A stretch of 64,000 bases of DNA, from contig CABHOY010000038.1 of the NCBI GenBank assembly GCA_902168105.1, positions 124,001 to 188,000 of the forward strand, read 5' to 3'. Below are positions 17,579 through 26,934 of this stretch, piece after piece (positions within the stretch are counted from its first letter, which is position 1; each line of letters begins with the position of its first letter). Made by a program: the position numbers and the translations under genes. The notes under the pieces were generated by a model. That model saw only the letters and a program-made list of their open reading frames with translations. It did not search any database and was not told where the DNA came from. The stretch comes from an uncultured Flavihumibacter sp. GTDB taxonomy: Bacteria; Bacteroidota; Bacteroidia; Chitinophagales; Chitinophagaceae.

Positions 17579-20059
17579 ATGCTGAAACGTCTACTCCTGT
17601 CAGCGTTTATATGCTATGGCGCTACTGCTATGGCCCAAACCGGCAATAATGCCGCAAAACTTACTGGTAAAGCGCTGGATGCCAATACTGGCAAACCGGT
17701 AGAATATGCGTCTGTGGTATTGCTCCACCCGCAGGATTCATCCGTAGTAACAGGTATGTACACTGAACCGGATGGTGATTTTACTTTTAATGCAGTTCCT
17801 ACTGGTAATTACGTGCTCCGCATCACATTTATGGGATACGAAAAACTGGTAAAAGCAATAAAGATCATACCCGGTAAACCAATACAGTCAGCAGGTATCG
17901 TCAAACTACAGCCTGCCGGCAAGGTGCTGGCCACTGTAGAGATCAAATCCGAGAAACCGGCTTTTTCCATGCAGATAGACCGCCAGGTCTTTGACGCCGG
18001 TAGTATAGTAACTGCGGAAGGCGGTACAGGAACAGACGTACTTAAAAATATTCCCAGCGTAAATGTAGATATTGACGATAACCTTACCCTTCGCGGTAAA
18101 AGTGTGACGATCTATGTAGATGGAAAGCCCTCCCCTTTCGGAGATGCTAAAACCGCTCTTCAGATGATCCCCGCTTCGACGATAGACCGCGTAGAGGTGA
18201 TCAACAATCCTTCCGCCAAGTTCGAAGCCAATGGTGGTGGTGGTATCATCAATATCATACTGAAAAAGGACAAAGCGATCGGGTATAACGTGATGGTAAG
18301 TGCAGGCGTAGCTACCCGCGGACAGCTCAACGGTAATCTCAACGCAAACCTTCGTATCCGGAAGTTTAATTTCTTCACCAATTTCAACGGCTGGCATAAC
18401 AGCCAGACAGGTTATGGCTACAGCAACCGCCAAAACCTCATTCCTGATACTGCAGGTACTGCTTTCTTCACGCAGGACAGCAGGAACAAGAACAGCAATT
18501 CCGGTAAAGGCGGCCGCATAGGGCTTGACTACTACTTGAATGACTATAATACCATCACTATCTCTGAGGGACTGAGTGTGAATAGCGGTAACAGCGCAGA
18601 CGATATCATGCTGAATTACCTCGATGCTCACAGATCGCCGCTCCAGACCGGTGAACGCCACAATACCAGCGATTACCGTAATCCGAATAACAACACCAGC
18701 CTGAACTTCCGCCATACTACAGACAAACAGAATGAGGAATGGACTGCCTATATCAGTTATAGCAACAATAAGGGCCGGAACAACAGTAATTATAATACAC
18801 TATCTCAATATGCTGACAGCACTCAGGGGCCTTCACAACTGCAGCGGAATTTAGGGACCTCCCAGAACCAGTTCTGGAATATCCAAACCGACTACACTAC
18901 TCCTGTTGGTAAAAAGGGAAAATTTGAGGCAGGTGCTAAAGTAACATTGCAGGATAATAACAATGATTATGATGCCCAGCTGTTCAACTTTGCCACTCAG
19001 CAGTTTGAAAAAAGCCTGGACCTCTCTAATACCTACTTCTATAAGCAGGATATTTACGGAGGTTATATGAACTTTTCAAGCGCTATCGGTAATCTGGGGT
19101 ACCAGGTCGGCGCAAGGGTGGAACAGGCCAATCTGAAAGGTTATTCATACACCAAGGATACTTCGGTAAATAATAAGTTCCTGAACGTATTCCCAAGTGT
19201 GTTCCTGAAATATAATCTGCCGCATAACGAGAACCAGAGCCTGATCCTGAACTATTCAACAAGGATAGACAGACCTGGATTTGACCAGTTGTTACCGTAT
19301 GTCAACAACTCCGATCCGCAGAACATCCGTGTGGGGAACCCGGAACTGAATCCGTCCCTGACGCACAAGTTTGAAGCGAATTATTCCAGGTATTACCCAA
19401 ATACAAAAGACTATCTGAATACAGGTGTATATTATTCCCAGGCGAATGATGATATTGATCGTATCAGCCTCCTGGACACGGCTACCGGCGTAACAACGAC
19501 CAAACCAATGAACCTGGCTACCGATAAGGACTGGGGCGCCAATTTCACTTATAACCTGCATATTATTCAGGGGTGGAATGTAACGACCAACCTCAACGCG
19601 GAGTACAGCAAACTGACCGGCTTAAACGTCAATAACGAATATCTTACTTACGGTATCACCGTCAACTCGAATGTACGGCTGCCGGCTAAGATCAACGTGC
19701 AGGTAAACGGATACTACCGCTCTCCGAGGGTACAGCCACAGGGTACTTTTAAGGCCATGAACGGGATGGATCTCGGTATTCGTAAGGAAATGCTGAAGAA
19801 CAACGCCCTGGCTATCGCCCTGAATATTTCAGATGTGTTGAATACACAGAATTACAGCTCCCATTACGAAACGGATGCATTTATCCAGGACTACGTCCGC
19901 AAAAGGACCACCCGTTTCATTCGTCTGAACATACGCTACCGTTTCGGAAAAATGGACCCGGAAATGTTCAAAAAGAAAAAGAAACAGGAGGCTCCTGAAG
20001 AAGAATCTGATTATAAGGAAAGAGATAAGGATAAAAAGCCTGCTGACAGCACTTTATGA
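17579..20059 (+). CDS. TonB-dependent receptor-like outer-membrane beta-barrel protein
   Basis: An 826-aa protein with a signal peptide (1-19, AMA-Q). Residues 25-115 form a carboxypeptidase-regulatory-like beta-sandwich ('LTGKALDANTGKPVEYASVVL...FTFNAVPTGNYVLRITFMGYE'). Residues 120-235 are a plug domain ('VLKNIPSVNVDIDDNLTLRGK...IYVDGKP...IDRVEVINNPSAKFEANGGGGIINIILK'). The rest is an outer-membrane barrel of the OMP_b-brl type ('LNYSTRIDRPGFDQLLPYVNNSDPQNIRVGNPELNPS'). The tail is charged (KKKKKQEAPEEE) and not a typical terminal Phe strand. It probably imports or binds an unknown ligand; no SusD partner is next to it. It ends with a six-base tail-to-tail overlap with the Pcm gene. Confidence 0.85.
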   Translation: MLKRLLLSAFICYGATAMAQTGNNAAKLTGKALDANTGKPVEYASVVLLHPQDSSVVTGMYTEPDGDFTFNAVPTGNYVLRITFMGYEKLVKAIKIIPGKPIQSAGIVKLQPAGKVLATVEIKSEKPAFSMQIDRQVFDAGSIVTAEGGTGTDVLKNIPSVNVDIDDNLTLRGKSVTIYVDGKPSPFGDAKTALQMIPASTIDRVEVINNPSAKFEANGGGGIINIILKKDKAIGYNVMVSAGVATRGQLNGNLNANLRIRKFNFFTNFNGWHNSQTGYGYSNRQNLIPDTAGTAFFTQDSRNKNSNSGKGGRIGLDYYLNDYNTITISEGLSVNSGNSADDIMLNYLDAHRSPLQTGERHNTSDYRNPNNNTSLNFRHTTDKQNEEWTAYISYSNNKGRNNSNYNTLSQYADSTQGPSQLQRNLGTSQNQFWNIQTDYTTPVGKKGKFEAGAKVTLQDNNNDYDAQLFNFATQQFEKSLDLSNTYFYKQDIYGGYMNFSSAIGNLGYQVGARVEQANLKGYSYTKDTSVNNKFLNVFPSVFLKYNLPHNENQSLILNYSTRIDRPGFDQLLPYVNNSDPQNIRVGNPELNPSLTHKFEANYSRYYPNTKDYLNTGVYYSQANDDIDRISLLDTATGVTTTKPMNLATDKDWGANFTYNLHIIQGWNVTTNLNAEYSKLTGLNVNNEYLTYGITVNSNVRLPAKINVQVNGYYRSPRVQPQGTFKAMNGMDLGIRKEMLKNNALAIALNISDVLNTQNYSSHYETDAFIQDYVRKRTTRFIRLNIRYRFGKMDPEMFKKKKKQEAPEEESDYKERDKDKKPADSTL

Positions 20060-20710
20060 TTTCTTGCCAGCCAGCATAGGCACGAAAGAAAAGTTATCAA
20101 ACATTTCCTGGTCATATTCCGTATCGCTGATCTTGGTAATGCGCAGCATCCGCTGCACTTCCTGACCACCTACGGGAATGACCATTTTTCCGCCGATCTT
20201 CAGCTGTTGCAACAGCTTCTCCGGAATTTGCGGAGCAGCCGCAGTTACCAGGATCTTGTCAAAAGGCGCATAAGTGGGAAGTCCTTCATAACCATCACCG
20301 TAAAAGAAACGGATGGTGGGGTATTTTGATTTGAAAGGGAACTGCTTTATCAGATCAAACAGCCGTTTCTGGCGTTCAATAGTAAATACATTCACCTTCA
20401 GCTCCGCCAGTACACAGGCCTGGTAAGCGCTACCAGTACCTATTTCCAGCACCTTTTCAAAAGGCTTGAGTTCCAGCAGTTGTGACTGATATGCTACTGT
20501 ATAAGGCTGGGAAATGGTCTGTCCCTCCCCGATGGGGAATGCCCTGTCTTCGTAGGCAATGCCTTCAAAAGCTGTATCCAGGAAATAATGCCGTGGAATG
20601 TTGTTGATAGCCGTTAATACATTTTCATCAGTAATGCCTTTCTGCCGGATACTTTCGACCAGTTGCCTGCGTAATCCTTTTTGTTTGTAAGAATCTTCGT
20701 ACCGCCTCAT
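20054..20710 (-). CDS. pcm: Protein-L-isoaspartate O-methyltransferase
   Basis: A 218-aa protein from the ATG at 20710. An upstream in-frame TTG at 20737 is unlikely because a TTAATTTTG -7-like box lies between the two. 'PRHYFLDTAFEGIAYEDRAFPIGEGQTISQPYTVA' is the conserved Pcm substrate loop, followed by the SAM motif 'VLEIGTGSAYQACVLAEL'. The enzyme methylates isoaspartyl residues in aged proteins with SAM so that they can be repaired. Cytoplasmic. The size fits the family (about 208-220 aa). Confidence 0.93.
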   Translation of the reverse strand: MRRYEDSYKQKGLRRQLVESIRQKGITDENVLTAINNIPRHYFLDTAFEGIAYEDRAFPIGEGQTISQPYTVAYQSQLLELKPFEKVLEIGTGSAYQACVLAELKVNVFTIERQKRLFDLIKQFPFKSKYPTIRFFYGDGYEGLPTYAPFDKILVTAAAPQIPEKLLQQLKIGGKMVIPVGGQEVQRMLRITKISDTEYDQEMFDNFSFVPMLAGKKS

Positions 20711-20907
20711 ACCCGCAAAATTAACCAATACCCCCAATTTTCAATTGTATGTGGAATACTTCTATTTATCAACATACCGGTTTTTCTTTAGGAATAACTG
20801 GTTTGATAATTGCTGAGTTCTTTCCCGGGCTTTTCATTTTCTCCGGATTTTAGCTTTAATTTACAGACTTGTTTTTTCTTACTAAGAAAACAAACCCAAA
20901 TCGTTCT

Positions 20908-22632
20908 ATGGATAATATTATTGAAAGTAAGGTATCACAGTGGCTTGGTGGCCAATTTGACACGGATACCGTGGCCACTATCAAAAAATTGCAACAGGAA
21001 AACCCCGATGAACTGGCTGATGCATTTTATCGCAGCCTGGAGTTTGGTACTGGCGGTCTGCGCGGGATAATGGGCGTTGGTACGAACCGTATGAATAAAT
21101 ATACGGTTGGTATGTCCACCCAGGGCTTTGCCAACTACCTTAAACAGGCCTTCACCGGCGAGATAAAACTGGCTATTGCACACGACAGCCGTAATAACAG
21201 CCGCTATTTTGCCGAGGTGGCCGCTAATGTACTGGCTGCCAATGGTATTAAAGTATACCTGTTCGAAAGCCTCCGTCCTACCCCGGAATTGTCCTTCACC
21301 ATCCGTCACCTGGGTTGCCAGGGAGGGATCGTGCTGACAGCTTCCCACAATCCTAAAGAATATAACGGCTACAAAGCTTATTGGAACGATGGTGCCCAAC
21401 TGGTACCTCCTCACGATAAAAACGTCATCCGTGAAGTAGAAAAGATCTCTTCTATCGATGAAGTAAAATGGTCTGGTGGCGAAGCAAATATTACTCCTAT
21501 TGGTAAAGAAGTAGATGAAGCCTATCTCCAGGAGCTGAAAAACCTCAGCATCCAGCCGGAAGTAATTAAGGAACAACACGACCTGAAAATAGTTTATACG
21601 CCTATCCATGGTACAGGTATCACCCTGGCGCCTGAGATCCTGAAACGTTACGGATTCACAAATGTACACGTGGTGGAAGAACAGGCTACTCCGGACGGTA
21701 ACTTCCCTACCGTAGTATATCCTAATCCGGAAGAAGCTGAAGCGATGAGCCTCGGCCTGAAGAAAGCCAAAGAACTTGACGCAGCCATCCTGCTGGGCAC
21801 AGACCCTGACTCTGACCGTGTAGGTATTGCTGTTAAAGACCTGAAAGGTGAATGGACATTACTCAATGGTAACCAGACTGCTGTACTGCTGTTCAATTAT
21901 ATCATTGAAGGCCGCAAACGTAAAGGCCTGGCGGGAGATACTGACTACGTATGTAAAACTGTAGTTACTTCTGACCTGATCGATGTATTCGCCGCAAAGA
22001 ATAATGTAAACTGTTACAATGTACTGACCGGCTTCAAATGGATCGCTGACCTTATCAAACGTAAGGAAGGTAAAGAGAAGTTCATCTGTGGTGGTGAAGA
22101 ATCTTATGGTTACATGATCGGCGATAACGTACGTGACAAGGACGCCATTGCTTCTGTTGCACTGATCTGTGAAATGGCCGCTTATGCGCGTAGCCAGGGC
22201 AGATCATTGTACGAACAGCTGATAGACATTTACGTAAATTACGGTTATTATAAAGAGAACCTGATCTCCATTACCAAGAAAGGTATGAAGGGAGCAGATG
22301 AAATTGCGGAGATGATGCGTGGTTATCGTGAGAATCCTCCTACCACTATCAATGGTTCTAAAGTTGCGACCCTGTATGACTATGAATTGCAGCAGGTGAA
22401 AAACCTTAAAACGGGTGAAGTAAAACCGATCGATCTGCCAAGGTCTAACGTATTGCAATTTGTATTAGAAGATGGTAGCAAGATCTCTGCCCGTCCGTCA
22501 GGTACAGAACCTAAGATCAAATTCTACTTCAGCGTAAATCAGCCACTTGAGAAAGCTGCAGACTTTGACGCGGTTACCAAGTCGCTCGATCAACGCGTAC
22601 AAGATATCATTAAGGATATGAAGTTGAAATAA
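20908..22632 (+). CDS. Phospho-sugar mutase (phosphoglucomutase/phosphomannomutase)
   Basis: A 574-aa alpha-D-phosphohexomutase from the ATG at 20908 (an earlier TTG at 20869 is less likely). The catalytic phosphoserine loop TASHNP has Ser146; the metal loop GTDPDSDR holds Asp299, Asp301 and Asp303; GGEESYGYM is the sugar-binding loop; RPSGTEPKIKFY near the C-terminus binds the phosphate. The enzyme interconverts glucose-1-P/glucose-6-P or the mannose or ribose equivalents and supplies precursors for glycans. The length and 'FGTGGLRG' near residue 46 fit the long PGM2-like group. Confidence 0.9.
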   Translation: MDNIIESKVSQWLGGQFDTDTVATIKKLQQENPDELADAFYRSLEFGTGGLRGIMGVGTNRMNKYTVGMSTQGFANYLKQAFTGEIKLAIAHDSRNNSRYFAEVAANVLAANGIKVYLFESLRPTPELSFTIRHLGCQGGIVLTASHNPKEYNGYKAYWNDGAQLVPPHDKNVIREVEKISSIDEVKWSGGEANITPIGKEVDEAYLQELKNLSIQPEVIKEQHDLKIVYTPIHGTGITLAPEILKRYGFTNVHVVEEQATPDGNFPTVVYPNPEEAEAMSLGLKKAKELDAAILLGTDPDSDRVGIAVKDLKGEWTLLNGNQTAVLLFNYIIEGRKRKGLAGDTDYVCKTVVTSDLIDVFAAKNNVNCYNVLTGFKWIADLIKRKEGKEKFICGGEESYGYMIGDNVRDKDAIASVALICEMAAYARSQGRSLYEQLIDIYVNYGYYKENLISITKKGMKGADEIAEMMRGYRENPPTTINGSKVATLYDYELQQVKNLKTGEVKPIDLPRSNVLQFVLEDGSKISARPSGTEPKIKFYFSVNQPLEKAADFDAVTKSLDQRVQDIIKDMKLK

Positions 22633-22648
22633 TCCTTCATTATTCTTT

Positions 22649-22694
22649 TACCTTTGTCCCGGTACAATACGCATGTATAGTACCGGGATTTTTT
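22649..22694 (+). terminator. Terminator after the mutase gene, with an embedded -7 box
   Basis: Stem TCCCGGTAC (22657-22665) / GTACCGGGA (22680-22688) and a T6 tract. The preceding TACCTTTG (22649-22656) fits the -7 consensus, so the hairpin may also form the 5' leader of the next gene. Confidence 0.75.
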
Positions 22695-22705
22695 ATTTAT
22701 ACCCT

Positions 22706-23692
22706 ATGAAGATCGTTGCTGTGCCATATTTTAAAGGAATGCTTGTCGCTATGCTGATAGGTCTTCTTTACTATCCTGTACAGGGACGGCAACAACAGCC
22801 CCCTTACTACAGGGATACAAGCATTATTTCGCAGTACACTCCTCCTCCCAACCGTTCAAATATCTGGCTGATGACGGGCGTTACTACAGGCTTATACGGC
22901 GGCGCACTGGCTATTCTTAATAACACCTGGTACAACCATTACCCGAAAACAAGTTTTCATACTTTTGATGATAAACATGAATGGCAGCAGATGGATAAGG
23001 CCGGTCACTTTTACAGTGCCTATATGGAAGGAAAGATCAGCCGGGAAATGTGGCGCTGCACCGGGCTGCCTGAGAAACAGCAGGTCTGGATCGGCGGACT
23101 TAGCGGATTTGTATACCAGTCTGTCATAGAAATGCTGGACGCCTATTCGGCGGAATGGGGATTTTCCTGGACAGATATGGCAGCCAATGCAGGAGGATCG
23201 TCGCTCATGATCGGTCAGGAATTGTTATGGCGTGAGCAACGGATACAACTCAAATTCTCGGCCTACCCTAAAAGGTATGGAAACCCCGACTTAAAAACAC
23301 GTACCGATCAGTTGTTTGGAGATAATCTGGCGGAAAGGACACTGAAAGATTATAACGCACAGACGTATTGGGTATCAGTGAATCTGCATGCATTTATGAA
23401 GCAGAGTCACGTTCCCTCCTGGCTCAATATTGCCCTGGGGTATGGCGCTAACGGAATGTTCAAGGGAGATAACAATATATGGAAGGATAATAACGGTATT
23501 GAGCACAACTACTTAGCTATTCCCCGTTACCGCCAGTTTTATTTGTCGCCCGATATTGATTTCACCCGGATCCCTACACGCAGAAAAAGCGTGAAGGTTT
23601 TATTTCAGGTACTGAATATGTTCAAATTTCCTGCCCCGGCGCTGGAGCTCACATCCCGAGGGGTTTTCAGGGCGCATATGCTGCATTTCTAA
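22706..23692 (+). CDS. DUF2279 (YfiM-like) protein
   Basis: A 328-aa protein. I chose the ATG at 22706 because the in-frame ATG at 22673 lies inside the terminator hairpin. It begins with a signal/membrane segment (about 8-25). The core pattern 'DKAGHFYSAYMEGKISREMWRCTGLPEKQQVWIGGLSGFVYQSVIEMLDAYSAEWGFSWTDMAANAGGS' is the DUF2279 signature, in which the H/S..Y residues and the 'E..DA.S..WGFS..D..AN..G' line are conserved. The C-terminal part is beta-rich. Function unknown; envelope location likely. Confidence 0.8.
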   Translation: MKIVAVPYFKGMLVAMLIGLLYYPVQGRQQQPPYYRDTSIISQYTPPPNRSNIWLMTGVTTGLYGGALAILNNTWYNHYPKTSFHTFDDKHEWQQMDKAGHFYSAYMEGKISREMWRCTGLPEKQQVWIGGLSGFVYQSVIEMLDAYSAEWGFSWTDMAANAGGSSLMIGQELLWREQRIQLKFSAYPKRYGNPDLKTRTDQLFGDNLAERTLKDYNAQTYWVSVNLHAFMKQSHVPSWLNIALGYGANGMFKGDNNIWKDNNGIEHNYLAIPRYRQFYLSPDIDFTRIPTRRKSVKVLFQVLNMFKFPAPALELTSRGVFRAHMLHF

Positions 23693-23695
23693 AAC

Positions 23696-24193
23696 TCAGA
23701 CGAGATAGGCGGACCTGATCTCATTCTCCTCTACATCTACCATTACCATATCCTGTAATGTAGTAGCGAGGGAATATCCCACAAAATCTACTGACAAAGG
23801 AAAAGATTTATGCTTACGGTCTACCAATACGGCTGTCTGTATTTTCCTGGGCAGGAATTGGAGGAAAGGTTTCAATGCGTATAACATGGTCCTGCCGGAA
23901 TTAGCGACATCATCCACCAGCACGATCACTTTTCCGGTGAAATCCATCTCTTCAGAAAGCTTTACACCCTCCGGGCGTTGCTTGTCCAGATTTAGTTGTA
24001 AGAGTTTGATACGCAACGGAGAGATCTCCTGCAGGATACCTGCGATCTTCTCTGCCAGTATCATTCCCCTGTCCCAGATACCTGCCAGGATAATTTCCTG
24101 TTCATCACTGTTATGTTCATAGATCTCGTAAGCGATACGTTTGATCTTCTTCTCTATCACATCCTGGGTCAGGATCACATTCTTAGTTTCCAT
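23696..24193 (-). CDS. Phosphoribosyltransferase, PyrR-like
   Basis: A 165-aa type I PRTase. The PRPP loop VIVLVDDVANSGRT spans 89-102 and 'VLVDRKHKSFPLSVDFVGYSLATT' (122-145) closely follows the PyrR pattern, where the DRxH segment is typical. PyrR proteins bind pyr mRNA and have uracil PRTase activity in many bacteria; whether this copy regulates pyr genes is unclear because none are nearby. Cytoplasmic. It is convergent with the DUF2279 gene, with three bases between the stops. Confidence 0.82.
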   Translation of the reverse strand: METKNVILTQDVIEKKIKRIAYEIYEHNSDEQEIILAGIWDRGMILAEKIAGILQEISPLRIKLLQLNLDKQRPEGVKLSEEMDFTGKVIVLVDDVANSGRTMLYALKPFLQFLPRKIQTAVLVDRKHKSFPLSVDFVGYSLATTLQDMVMVDVEENEIRSAYLV

Positions 24194-24311
24194 GTTGGTT
24201 GTTTAGCAGGGTAAAATTAGGAAAAAGAGTCCATAGTCGACAGATCATAGTCGATGGAGGATCATCTATTTTTCCTTACATTGCTATAAATTAGGAAGTC
24301 AAATCTGACGT

Positions 24312-25631
24312 ATGCATATAATTCAGGAGCTATTATTTGTAATTGCCTTTGGCGTTGCTGTATACCTGTTTTACAGGAAGGCCAGGCAGATCAGGCAGAA
24401 TATCCTGCTTGGCAGGGATGTACAATTGAATGACGAACCAGCTGCTCGCTGGCGGAATTTGTTACTGCTTGCATTCGGACAGAAGAAAATGTTCCGTAAT
24501 CCTCTCGTCGCCGTCCTGCATTTCTTCGTATATGCGGGTTTTGTTATTATCAATGTGGAGATCCTGGAAATAATCCTGGATGGTATTGTGGGTAAACACC
24601 GCCTGTTCGCACCTTTACTGGGAGGGCTTTATCCTGTGCTGATCGGCTGTTTTGAAATACTGGCAGCACTTGTACTGATCGGCTGCGCTATCTTCCTGGT
24701 ACGCAGGAACATTGTAAAGGTTAAACGGCTCAATCAGCATGAACTGGACGGCTGGCCACGTTCTGACGCGAACTATATCCTCATTACAGAGATAGTATTG
24801 ATGCTGTTGTTCCTGACCATGAATACGGCAGATCAGGCATTGCAACAACATGGGCATGAACACTATATCAATACCGGCGCCTTCTGGGTGACTGGTCCGT
24901 TTGTTTCGCTATTCAGCGGATTATCAGACGGTACACTCATCGCCATAGAACGCACTTGCTGGTGGCTGCATATATTGGGTATCCTTGCGTTCCTGAACTA
25001 TCTCCCCTACTCTAAACACCTGCATATCATACTGGCCTTCCCGAATGCCTATTATGCCGATCTCCGGCCTAAAGGCAAAATGGAAAATATGCCTGCCGTA
25101 CAGAAAGAAGTACAGCTGATGCTTCAGCCAGAACTGGCAGCAGACGCCCCTGCGGGCGATATTCCTAAATTCGGCGCCAAAGATGTACCGGACCTTACCT
25201 GGAAAAATATACTGGACGCATACAGCTGTACGGAATGCGGTCGCTGTACCGCTGCCTGTCCTGCGAATATCACAGGCAAAAAGCTGTCTCCCCGTAAGAT
25301 CATGATGGACACCCGCGACCGTGCAGAAGCAATTGGCGAGCAGATAGCGAAAACGGGCTCCTTTACGGAAGATGGTAAAACACTGCTCCGCGATCATATC
25401 ACTGAAGAAGAGCTCCGCGCCTGTACCTCCTGTGGCGCCTGCGTACAGGAATGCCCTGTGAGCATTAATCCGCTGCATATCATTATGCAGCTGCGCCGTC
25501 ACCTGGTAATGGAAGAAACCAGCGCACCGCAGGAATGGAATATGATGTTCAGCAACATTGAAAACAATATGGCCCCATGGAAAATGAGCCCTGACGACAG
25601 GGACAAATGGGCCGTAGAAATGAATGGATAA
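24312..25631 (+). CDS. Membrane Fe-S oxidoreductase subunit (HdrC/NarI-like fusion)
   Basis: A 439-aa protein with an N-terminal membrane part of about five to six TM segments (1-25, 65-95, 100-130, 150-175, 225-250) resembling nitrate reductase gamma/HdrE, then a cytoplasmic ferredoxin-like domain with two [4Fe-4S] motifs: CTECGRCTAACP and CTSCGACVQECPV. It probably passes electrons between quinones and the soluble partner encoded next, in a heterodisulfide-reductase-like or lactate/glycolate-oxidase-like complex. The following gene starts 26 bases on and belongs to the same operon. Confidence 0.83.
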   Translation: MHIIQELLFVIAFGVAVYLFYRKARQIRQNILLGRDVQLNDEPAARWRNLLLLAFGQKKMFRNPLVAVLHFFVYAGFVIINVEILEIILDGIVGKHRLFAPLLGGLYPVLIGCFEILAALVLIGCAIFLVRRNIVKVKRLNQHELDGWPRSDANYILITEIVLMLLFLTMNTADQALQQHGHEHYINTGAFWVTGPFVSLFSGLSDGTLIAIERTCWWLHILGILAFLNYLPYSKHLHIILAFPNAYYADLRPKGKMENMPAVQKEVQLMLQPELAADAPAGDIPKFGAKDVPDLTWKNILDAYSCTECGRCTAACPANITGKKLSPRKIMMDTRDRAEAIGEQIAKTGSFTEDGKTLLRDHITEEELRACTSCGACVQECPVSINPLHIIMQLRRHLVMEETSAPQEWNMMFSNIENNMAPWKMSPDDRDKWAVEMNG

Positions 25632-25657
25632 TAGCGTTAAGTTAAACTGATATACAC

Positions 25658-26437
25658 ATGCAAATAAAAACGATGGCCGAATACGCCGCCAACGGCGAAA
25701 CACCTGAAATCCTCTTTTGGGTGGGATGTGCCGGCAGTTTTGATCAACGTGCGCAGAAAATCACCAAAGCATTTGCCACTATCCTCGATAAAGTAGGCGT
25801 TCGCTTCGCCATACTTGGTAAAGAAGAAAGCTGTACCGGCGATCCTGCACGCAGGGCCGGCAATGAATTTATCTTCCAGATGATGGCGCAGAACAACATA
25901 GCCGTACTGAACGGCTATGAGGTAAAAAAGATCGTTACCGCCTGCCCTCACTGCTTCAATACACTCCGCAATGAATATCCTGAACTCGGTGGGCAATATG
26001 AAGTGATCCACCATACCACCTACCTCCAGCAGCTTATCGATGAAGGAAAGGTCAGGATGAAAGAAGCCGGCGCTTTCAAAGGACGCAAGATCACTTATCA
26101 CGACTCCTGCTATCTGGGCCGTTCCAATAACATCTATGAAGCACCCCGTAAAGTGCTGGAAGCGCTGGACGCAGAGCTCGTGGAAATGAAACGCTGCCGT
26201 AGTAATGGCCTCTGTTGTGGCGCAGGTGGCGCACAGATGTTCAAAGAAGAAGAGAAAGGCACTACCCGCATCAATTTCGAGCGTGGAAAAGAAGCCGTGG
26301 AAACAGGTGCAGCTGTCATTGCTTCCAACTGCCCTTTCTGTATGACAATGCTGACGGATGGCGTGAAAGAACAAGGTAAAGAAGACAGCGTACAGGTACT
26401 GGATATAGCAGAGCTGATAGCACAGCAGATAGCATGA
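25658..26437 (+). CDS. HdrB/LldE-like cysteine-rich (CCG) Fe-S protein
   Basis: A 259-aa soluble protein with two CCG-type cysteine-rich regions. The visible Cys clusters are WVGCAGSFD and SCTGD near the start, CPHCFNTL, DSCYLGR with NGLCCGAGG, and CPFCMTML. This CX31-39CCX35-36CXXC-like order is that of HdrB, GlpC and LldE family proteins. With the membrane Fe-S subunit upstream it likely forms an electron-transfer complex that oxidises or reduces a disulfide or a small acid. The stop overlaps the next start (ATGA). Confidence 0.85.
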   Translation: MQIKTMAEYAANGETPEILFWVGCAGSFDQRAQKITKAFATILDKVGVRFAILGKEESCTGDPARRAGNEFIFQMMAQNNIAVLNGYEVKKIVTACPHCFNTLRNEYPELGGQYEVIHHTTYLQQLIDEGKVRMKEAGAFKGRKITYHDSCYLGRSNNIYEAPRKVLEALDAELVEMKRCRSNGLCCGAGGAQMFKEEEKGTTRINFERGKEAVETGAAVIASNCPFCMTMLTDGVKEQGKEDSVQVLDIAELIAQQIA

Positions 26438-26856
26438 GACCGTTCCAGATCCTGATGATGCTCATCTGCTGCAGCTCAGTAAAAGCACAGGACGTCGCCC
26501 TTTTTAATAAAGACGGCAAAGCGACCGCTTATATAGATACGAAAGACGAGGACCGGACCATCTACCTCTACAGCGGTGAGCCGGTTGCTTTTCTCTCGGA
26601 ATCAGACGTTTACGGATTTAACGGAAAACACCTGGGCTGGTATGAAAAAGGTATTGTAAGAGACCATAAAGGCGACAAAATCGGTGTTACCAGGAAGGCT
26701 ACCACCGGGTATACCCAATATGAACCTTATAAAAGCTATAAACAGCGGAAACCGTATATAGGCCATAAAAGCTATCCGCCTTACAAGCCTTACTTTTCTT
26801 CGTCGTGGACAGATAGTCCTTTCGAAACCTTTCTATTACAGGGAATTGAGAAGTAA
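26434..26856 (+). CDS. 4-fold beta-flower-like secreted protein
   Basis: A 140-aa protein with a signal peptide (1-18, SVKA-Q). Residues 22-95 contain four similar short strands ('ALFNKDGKATAYID', 'TIYLYSGEPVAFL', 'VYGFNGKHLGWYEKG', 'VRDHKGDKIGVTRKA'), which fits the 4-fold beta-flower domain. The C-terminal tail is Tyr/Lys/Pro-rich and low in complexity. The ATGA overlap with the Fe-S protein gene shows translational coupling, although a secreted product with an electron-transfer pair is unexpected. Confidence 0.65.
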   Translation: MRPFQILMMLICCSSVKAQDVALFNKDGKATAYIDTKDEDRTIYLYSGEPVAFLSESDVYGFNGKHLGWYEKGIVRDHKGDKIGVTRKATTGYTQYEPYKSYKQRKPYIGHKSYPPYKPYFSSSWTDSPFETFLLQGIEK

Positions 26857-26922
26857 AATCTCTTCTACCACCACAATGACACTCAAATGACGACCGTCAG
26901 TAATCAGTACTCATTTTTTTGG

Positions 26923-26930
26923 TAATTTTG
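26923..26930 (+). promoter_or_regulatory. -7 promoter element
   Basis: TAATTTTG, a match to TAnnTTTG, four bases before the ATG of the 26935 gene. It implies a very short or leaderless transcript if used. Confidence 0.45.
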
Positions 26931-26934
26931 CACC

